Below are positions 7,506 through 11,127 of a stretch of DNA of 11,127 bases, piece by piece. The stretch spans positions 1-11,127 of the forward strand of contig JAVBKV010000025.1 in the NCBI GenBank assembly GCA_031553885.1. The letters run 5' to 3'. The stretch is from JAVBKV01 sp031553885. GTDB taxonomy: Bacteria > Bacteroidota > Bacteroidia > Bacteroidales > Azobacteroidaceae. Position 1 is the stretch's first letter. The number at the start of each line of letters is the position of its first letter. Position numbers and translations under genes: made by a program. Below the pieces are notes generated by a model. The model was not told where the DNA came from and did no database searches. It was given only the letters and a program-made list of their open reading frames with translations.

Positions 7506-8615
7506 ATGGCTGTAAATAATAAGATCAATTATCTCCTGTTACCATTTTCATTCATCTATGGATTGGTAACCGGAATCAGAAATAAACTCTTCGACTGGGG
7601 AATTCTTCCCGGCGAAGAGTTTTCTGTTCCCGTTATTTCAGTCGGAAACCTAACCGTGGGAGGAACAGGGAAAACTCCCCACACGGAATACCTGATTCGC
7701 CTGCTTAGCCGGAAATATAAAGTAGCCGTGCTCAGCCGGGGATACAAACGGAAAACATCCGGGTTTATCCTGGCCGACAAACAGGCGACCAGTAGTACCA
7801 TCGGTGACGAACCGTTTCAGATGTTCCGCAAGTTTCCCTTCATTCTTGTAGCCGTAGACAGTGACCGCAGAAGGGGAATCCGGGAGTTACTGAACCTACC
7901 AGATGACAAGCGTCCATCGGTTATTCTATTGGACGATGCATTCCAACATCGTTACGTAATCCCTTCTTTATCTATTTTACTGACCGACAACAATCGACTG
8001 ATTTATGAAGACTTTCTTCTTCCTGCAGGGCGACTGCGAGAGTCTTTCCGGAGCAGGTCGAGAGCTCAGATGGTAATTGTAACCAAATGTCCGGATATAT
8101 TCAAACCAATCGACTACCGGATAATTGCCCAGAACCTGAAGCTTATGCCTCATCAACAACTCTATTTTACCTCATTTAAGTACGGGGACCTGATTCCCGT
8201 TTTCAGGTCGTACGATTTATTTGAAAAGAAAAGCCTCTCCGATATCCAGGCAGAAAATACGGCAATCCTCTTACTCGCAGGAATTGCTTCACCTCAGGGA
8301 TTGATTGAGAAACTGGGAGATTACACCTCCAATCTTACCACCTGCATTTATCCGGATCATCACGATTATACATCCGAAGACCTGAAAAATATACTGGAAA
8401 AGTTTAATCAGATTCCTTCGGTAAATAAAATCATCGTAACAACAGAAAAAGATGCGGTTAAATTCATTGAAACGCCTTCATTGAACGAATTATTGAAAGA
8501 TCGCTTTTACTATCTTCCCATTGAAGTAAGCTTTCATTTGAAACAAGAAAATTTATTCATTCAAAACATACTAAATCATGTTAAAGACTTTACAGGAAAC
8601 GGTAAATTGGCTTAG
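7506..8615 (+). CDS. lpxK: Tetraacyldisaccharide 4'-kinase (lipid A 4'-kinase)
   Basis: LpxK phosphorylates the 4'-position of the tetraacyl disaccharide-1-phosphate to give lipid IVA, late in lipid A synthesis, on the cytoplasmic side of the inner membrane. At 369 residues the length is typical. The N-terminus has the membrane-associated helix (about 8-23). The P-loop is VGGTGKTP (51-58), followed by VLSRGYKRKTSGF (75-87), a motif diagnostic for LpxK. Further family blocks are DEPFQMFRKFP (101-111), LLDDAFQHR (141-149, with the conserved acidic pair and His), LLPAGRLRES (171-180) and TTEKDAVKF (312-320). The start MAVNNKINYLLLPFSFIYG matches the family N-terminus. It overlaps punA by 38 bases in another frame. 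Its presence shows a Gram-negative outer membrane with lipid A. Confidence 0.96.
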   Translation: MAVNNKINYLLLPFSFIYGLVTGIRNKLFDWGILPGEEFSVPVISVGNLTVGGTGKTPHTEYLIRLLSRKYKVAVLSRGYKRKTSGFILADKQATSSTIGDEPFQMFRKFPFILVAVDSDRRRGIRELLNLPDDKRPSVILLDDAFQHRYVIPSLSILLTDNNRLIYEDFLLPAGRLRESFRSRSRAQMVIVTKCPDIFKPIDYRIIAQNLKLMPHQQLYFTSFKYGDLIPVFRSYDLFEKKSLSDIQAENTAILLLAGIASPQGLIEKLGDYTSNLTTCIYPDHHDYTSEDLKNILEKFNQIPSVNKIIVTTEKDAVKFIETPSLNELLKDRFYYLPIEVSFHLKQENLFIQNILNHVKDFTGNGKLA

Positions 8616-9390
8616 ACCAAGAATACCCGGGGGCACCAAGATCGGTATCATATTGGGTACCGGGTTGGGAGAATTGGTTCATAGCATCACGGAAAAAATG
8701 GAGATTCCTTACGAAGAAATTCCTCACTTCCCGGTTTCGACAGTAGAAGGGCATAGCGGTAAACTGATCGTTGGCAAACTGGGAGGTAAACCAATTTTAG
8801 CGATGCAGGGACGCTTCCATTTTTACGAAGGCTACGATATGAAACAGGTCACCTACCCCATCCGTGTTATGCAATTTCTGGGACTCCAATACCTGTTTGT
8901 TTCCAATGCTGCCGGAGGTATGAACCGAAGCTTTGAAGTAGGTGATATCATGTTGATTGAAGATCATATCAATCTCTTTCCGGAACACCCGCTAAGAGGA
9001 AAAAACCTTCCCGAGTTCGGCACTCGCTTCCCGGATATGAGTGAGGCTTATTGCAATAAACTGAGAACATTAGCGGCTAAAGTTGCTGCCGATAATAACA
9101 TCAAGTTGCAATACGGAGTGTATGTCGGCACTCAGGGGCCCACGTTTGAAACTCCGGCCGAATATACGTATTTCCGGATTATCGGAGGAGACGCCGTGGG
9201 GATGTCTACTGTCCCGGAAGTAATTGTCGCCCGTCATGCAGGTATGAAGGTCCTGGCCTTTTCAATCATTACCGACCTGGGAGTTACAGGCCGTGTTGTA
9301 CAGGTTTCTCACGAAGAGGTACAGGAGGCAGCTAAAATCGCTCAACCTAAAATGGCTTTTATCATGCAGGAAGTAATCAAACAACTCTAG
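8578..9390 (+). CDS. punA: Purine nucleoside phosphorylase, trimeric (PNP/MTAP) family
   Basis: Cleaves purine nucleosides with phosphate to a free base and (deoxy)ribose 1-phosphate, in purine salvage. The 270-residue length is standard for the trimeric class. Visible family blocks are LGTGLG (26-31, phosphate loop), VSTVEGHSGKL (53-63, H59), MQGRFHFYEGY (76-86), VSNAAGGMN (108-116, N110), GPTFETPAEY (187-196, with the base-binding E191), GMSTVPEVIVARH (208-220) and SHEEV (244-248, H246). At the position of human Asn243 this protein has Asp233 (SIITDLG), the residue type found in methylthioadenosine phosphorylases, so 6-aminopurines may be accepted. The start at 8578 gives the family N-terminus MLKTLQETVNWL, so the overlap with lpxK is real and suggests translational coupling. 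thiL starts on the very next base. Confidence 0.94.
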   Translation: MLKTLQETVNWLRPRIPGGTKIGIILGTGLGELVHSITEKMEIPYEEIPHFPVSTVEGHSGKLIVGKLGGKPILAMQGRFHFYEGYDMKQVTYPIRVMQFLGLQYLFVSNAAGGMNRSFEVGDIMLIEDHINLFPEHPLRGKNLPEFGTRFPDMSEAYCNKLRTLAAKVAADNNIKLQYGVYVGTQGPTFETPAEYTYFRIIGGDAVGMSTVPEVIVARHAGMKVLAFSIITDLGVTGRVVQVSHEEVQEAAKIAQPKMAFIMQEVIKQL

Positions 9391-10422
9391 ATGGAAAGAA
9401 CAGAAATAGCATCGTTGGGTGAATTCGGGTTGATCCGGCACCTGACAGAAAACCTCAGTATAAAAAATCCGAACACTCTAAAGGGTATCGGAGACGACGC
9501 TGCCGTACTTGATTACAAGGAAAAACAGGTACTGGTTACAACCGACCTCTTATTGGAAGGCATTCATTTCGATCTGACTTATGTTCCGATGAAACACTTG
9601 GGATATAAAGCCGCTATTGTGAATTTTTCAGATATCTACGCCATGAATGGGCAGCCGAAACAAATTACGGTTTCGCTGGGTATTTCCAAGCGATTCTCTG
9701 TCGAAGATCTGGAAGATTTTTACTCGGGCCTGGAACTGGCGTGCCAGATTTACGGCGTGGACATTATCGGTGGAGATACTTCTGCTTCCCTGACCGGTTT
9801 ATGCATCAGCATCACTTGTATCGGAGAGGGAGAAAAAGAGAAAATTGTCTATCGTAATGGAGCCAAAGACTCTGATCTGATTTGTGTTTCCGGAGATTTA
9901 GGTGCTGCCTATATGGGAATTCAACTTCTGGAACGGGAAAAAACAGTTTTTCAGGGAGAAAAAAACTTCTCACCGGATTTCGCCGGAAAAGAATACATCC
10001 TGGAAAGACAGCTTAAACCGGAAGCAAGAAAGGATATTATCCGCATATTGAGTGAAAATCAAATCGTTCCGACTTCCATGATCGATATATCCGACGGATT
10101 ATCCTCCGAACTTCTCCATATCTGCCAGCAAAGCCAGTGTGGTTGCCGGGTATATGAAGACCGGATTCCGATTGATTACCAGACCGCCCACATGGCGGAA
10201 CAGTTCAATATGAACCTCACCACAGTAGCCTTGAGCGGAGGTGAAGACTACGAATTACTTTTTACTGTACCCTTAAGTCTCCACGAAAAAATGGAGAACC
10301 TGGAAGGTATAAAAATCATCGGACACATTTGTGACCCCTCGCTGGGAGCCAATCTAATTGCCCGTGACGGAACGGAAATCCAACTGATTGCACAAGGCTG
10401 GAACTCACTCGAAGAAGAATAA
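9391..10422 (+). CDS. thiL: Thiamine-monophosphate kinase
   Basis: ThiL phosphorylates thiamine monophosphate to thiamine pyrophosphate with ATP, the last step of cofactor synthesis. The 343-residue length fits. It has the PurM/ThiL-type two-domain fold signatures: IGDDAAVLDY (33-42), LVTTDLLLEGIHFD (48-61), a dimer-core segment with NFSDIYAMNGQPK (78-90, D81), GGDTS (127-131, D129), CVSGDLGAAYMG (165-176), MIDISDGLSSEL (230-241) and SGGEDYELLFT (282-292). The acidic residues that bind Mg and ATP in the family all appear present. The ATG follows the punA TAG with no gap, implying translational coupling. The gene ends 69 bases before tRNA-Phe; no hairpin terminator is evident in that gap. Confidence 0.96.
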   Translation: MERTEIASLGEFGLIRHLTENLSIKNPNTLKGIGDDAAVLDYKEKQVLVTTDLLLEGIHFDLTYVPMKHLGYKAAIVNFSDIYAMNGQPKQITVSLGISKRFSVEDLEDFYSGLELACQIYGVDIIGGDTSASLTGLCISITCIGEGEKEKIVYRNGAKDSDLICVSGDLGAAYMGIQLLEREKTVFQGEKNFSPDFAGKEYILERQLKPEARKDIIRILSENQIVPTSMIDISDGLSSELLHICQQSQCGCRVYEDRIPIDYQTAHMAEQFNMNLTTVALSGGEDYELLFTVPLSLHEKMENLEGIKIIGHICDPSLGANLIARDGTEIQLIAQGWNSLEEE

Positions 10423-10444
10423 TCTAAAAAAAATGCAAATTTTA

Positions 10445-10475
10445 TTTGTCAAATTAAAAAGTTTATTTACCTTTG
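10445..10475 (+). promoter_or_regulatory. Promoter of tRNA-Phe
   Basis: TTTG at 10445-10448 and TACCTTTG at 10468-10475 match both Bacteroidetes elements exactly with a 19-base spacer. The predicted start is about ten bases before the tRNA. This is the cleanest promoter in the window, as expected for a stable RNA gene. Confidence 0.68.
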
Positions 10476-10491
10476 CAGTCGCAAAAATGAT

Positions 10492-10564
10492 GGTGCCATA
10501 GCTCAGTTGGTAGAGCAAAGGACTGAAAATCCTTGTGTCCCCGGTTCGATTCCTGGTGGCACCA
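10492..10564 (+). tRNA. tRNA-Phe (anticodon GAA)
   Basis: The 73-base cloverleaf folds with a perfect 7-bp acceptor stem (GGTGCCA with TGGCACC), a D arm GCTC/GAGC with loop AGTTGGTA, an anticodon stem AAGGA/TCCTT with loop CTGAAAA (anticodon GAA), a five-base variable loop GTGTC and a T loop TTCGATT. The T stem is CCCGG against CCTGG, which leaves a C-U mismatch in the middle pair (51-63). The discriminator is A10564 and CCA is not encoded (CTT follows), so CCA is added after transcription. An integrase gene starts 242 bases downstream, so the 3' half may have been supplied by an integrated element. Confidence 0.96.
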
Positions 10565-10590
10565 CTTGATAGAAAAGCAGAATATAGCTA

Positions 10591-10630
10591 AGTCCCCGAA
10601 TTTCAACGAGATTCGGGGATTTTACTTTTT
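10591..10630 (+). terminator. Intrinsic terminator after tRNA-Phe
   Basis: TCCCCGAAT (10593-10601) pairs perfectly with ATTCGGGGA (10611-10619) around a nine-base loop, followed by the T-rich tract TTTTACTTTTT (10620-10630). It starts 28 bases after the tRNA and ends transcription from the tRNA promoter before the integrase region. The stem is also AGTCCCC... on the other strand without a T tract, so it is directional. Confidence 0.85.
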
Positions 10631-10668
10631 AAAGATATGCAAAAAATAGCGGTTTTTGACATATTATA

Positions 10669-10720
10669 AATGTGCAAATCGTTGTACTTTCTTTGCACAT
10701 TGGGAATGCACACGATTTTG
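10669..10720. repeat. Inverted repeat and TGCACA cluster upstream of the integrase
   Basis: AATGTGCAAA (10669-10678) and TTTGCACATT (10692-10701) form a perfect 10-base inverted repeat with 13 bases between. TGCACA occurs at 10694-10699 and 10707-10712 and inverted at 10671-10676. A further imperfect pair is CAAATCGT (10675-10682) with ACGATTTTG (10712-10720). No T tract follows. It could be an operator for the integrase gene or arm-type binding sites of the recombinase; the function is inferred from position alone. Confidence 0.45.
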
Positions 10721-10776
10721 ATTCTTTTTCCCTATATATCAACATTTTGCATACGTTTAAACTGGGTTTGATTTCA

Positions 10777-10784
10777 TAATTTTG
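10777..10784 (+). promoter_or_regulatory. Possible -7 element of the integrase gene
   Basis: TAATTTTG fits TAnnTTTG and ends 22 bases before the integrase ATG. The -33 part is weak: TTTG at 10746-10749 is 27 bases away, too far, and TTTA at 10756-10759 is 17 bases away with one mismatch. This weak promoter is consistent with a controlled integrase gene. Confidence 0.3.
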
Positions 10785-10806
10785 AACAGTTAAAATTTGA
10801 AGAATT

Positions 10807-11127
10807 ATGAAACAAGAAACATTGAGTATTCTTTTCTTTATTGCAAAGACAAGATTGTTGAAAAACGGAGAAGCGTCTGTTTTAGTGAGAGTTACAATTA
10901 ATGGTTCAAGTGCTGAATGCCGTATCCAACGTTCGGTTCCCGTTCAGTTATGGAACCAAGCCAAGGGATTTAGCAGAGGAAAAGATCCCAAATCTTTAGA
11001 ATTGAACGAATATATTCGTTCCCTAAACGTGAAACTACTTACCATTCACAAGGAGTTATCTCTGAAAGAGGCTCATTTTACTCCTAATCTGTTGTTAGAC
11101 ATGCTATTCGGAAGGGTTGAACTCCCT
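10807..11127 (+). CDS. Tyrosine recombinase/integrase, N-terminal part (runs off window)
   Basis: The first 107 codons are open to the window edge with no stop. They fit the N-terminal arm-type DNA-binding domain common in integrases of Bacteroidetes conjugative and mobilisable elements: a start of the form TLSILFFIAKTRLLKNGEAS (5-24), then beta strands VLVRVTING (25-33), RSVPVQLWNQAKGFSRGK (42-59), a helical ELNEYIRSLNVKL stretch (65-77) and a second helix. The core-binding and catalytic domains (R...H-x-x-R...Y) lie beyond 11127, so activity cannot be judged. It reads away from tRNA-Phe, the usual layout when an element is inserted at a tRNA 3' end with its integrase next to the junction. 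It could belong to a conjugative transposon, a smaller island or a remnant. Confidence 0.82.
   Translation, partial: MKQETLSILFFIAKTRLLKNGEASVLVRVTINGSSAECRIQRSVPVQLWNQAKGFSRGKDPKSLELNEYIRSLNVKLLTIHKELSLKEAHFTPNLLLDMLFGRVELP

Noticed and set aside
10648..10665. TTGACA-like -35 box at 10656-10661
   Set aside because: No matching -10 hexamer sits 16-18 bases on, and the other promoters here follow the Bacteroidetes pattern instead.
10670..10771. 33-codon ORF between tRNA-Phe and the integrase
   Set aside because: It begins inside the inverted repeat, has no recognisable motif and overlaps probable regulatory DNA; likely chance.

Overview
The window looks like chromosomal DNA of a Bacteroidales-type bacterium (phylum Bacteroidota). 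Three things point there. Promoters fit the Bacteroides-type -33 TTTG / -7 TAnnTTTG pattern. The gene order sppA ... lpxK-punA-thiL is one I know from this phylum. The integrase at the right edge has the N-terminal arm-binding domain usual for Bacteroidetes mobile elements. I cannot name the genus from sequence alone.

Layout. On the left (178-1593, minus strand) is a cardiolipin synthase of the two-HKD phospholipase D type. A divergent, A+T-rich intergenic region (1594-1809) holds one promoter for each direction and an unusual set of inverted repeats. To its right runs a co-directional series: a DUF2975 membrane protein (1810-2493), a 69-residue Cro/C1-type regulator (2514-2723), signal peptide peptidase SppA (2755-4563), a secreted two-lobed M16 zinc peptidase (4662-7469), then the tightly packed trio lpxK (7506-8615), punA (8578-9390) and thiL (9391-10422). 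A tRNA-Phe(GAA) with its own promoter and terminator follows. After it, at 10807 and running off the window, is the start of a tyrosine recombinase, so 10565 onward is probably the left end of an integrated element that used the tRNA 3' end as its target.

How the genes fit together. Several encode envelope functions: cardiolipin synthesis, clearance of membrane-embedded peptides (SppA), an exported peptidase and lipid A phosphorylation (LpxK). The DUF2975/HTH pair resembles the yoaS/yozG-type pairs of Firmicutes, whose role is not settled. Its position directly before sppA suggests, but does not prove, a membrane-linked regulatory job. PunA and ThiL are purine salvage and thiamine cofactor enzymes that ride in the same transcript as LpxK, with a 38-base overlap and a zero-base junction.

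Points for a second look: the promoter of the DUF2975/HTH unit lies between the arms of a 16/17 inverted repeat, as in invertible promoters; three TACAATATT half-sites sit around the same promoter; PunA has Asp where classical 6-oxopurine phosphorylases have the base-recognising Asn; and the tRNA-Phe beside the integrase has a T-stem mismatch that could be an integration scar. No CRISPR array, rRNA or insertion sequence was seen.
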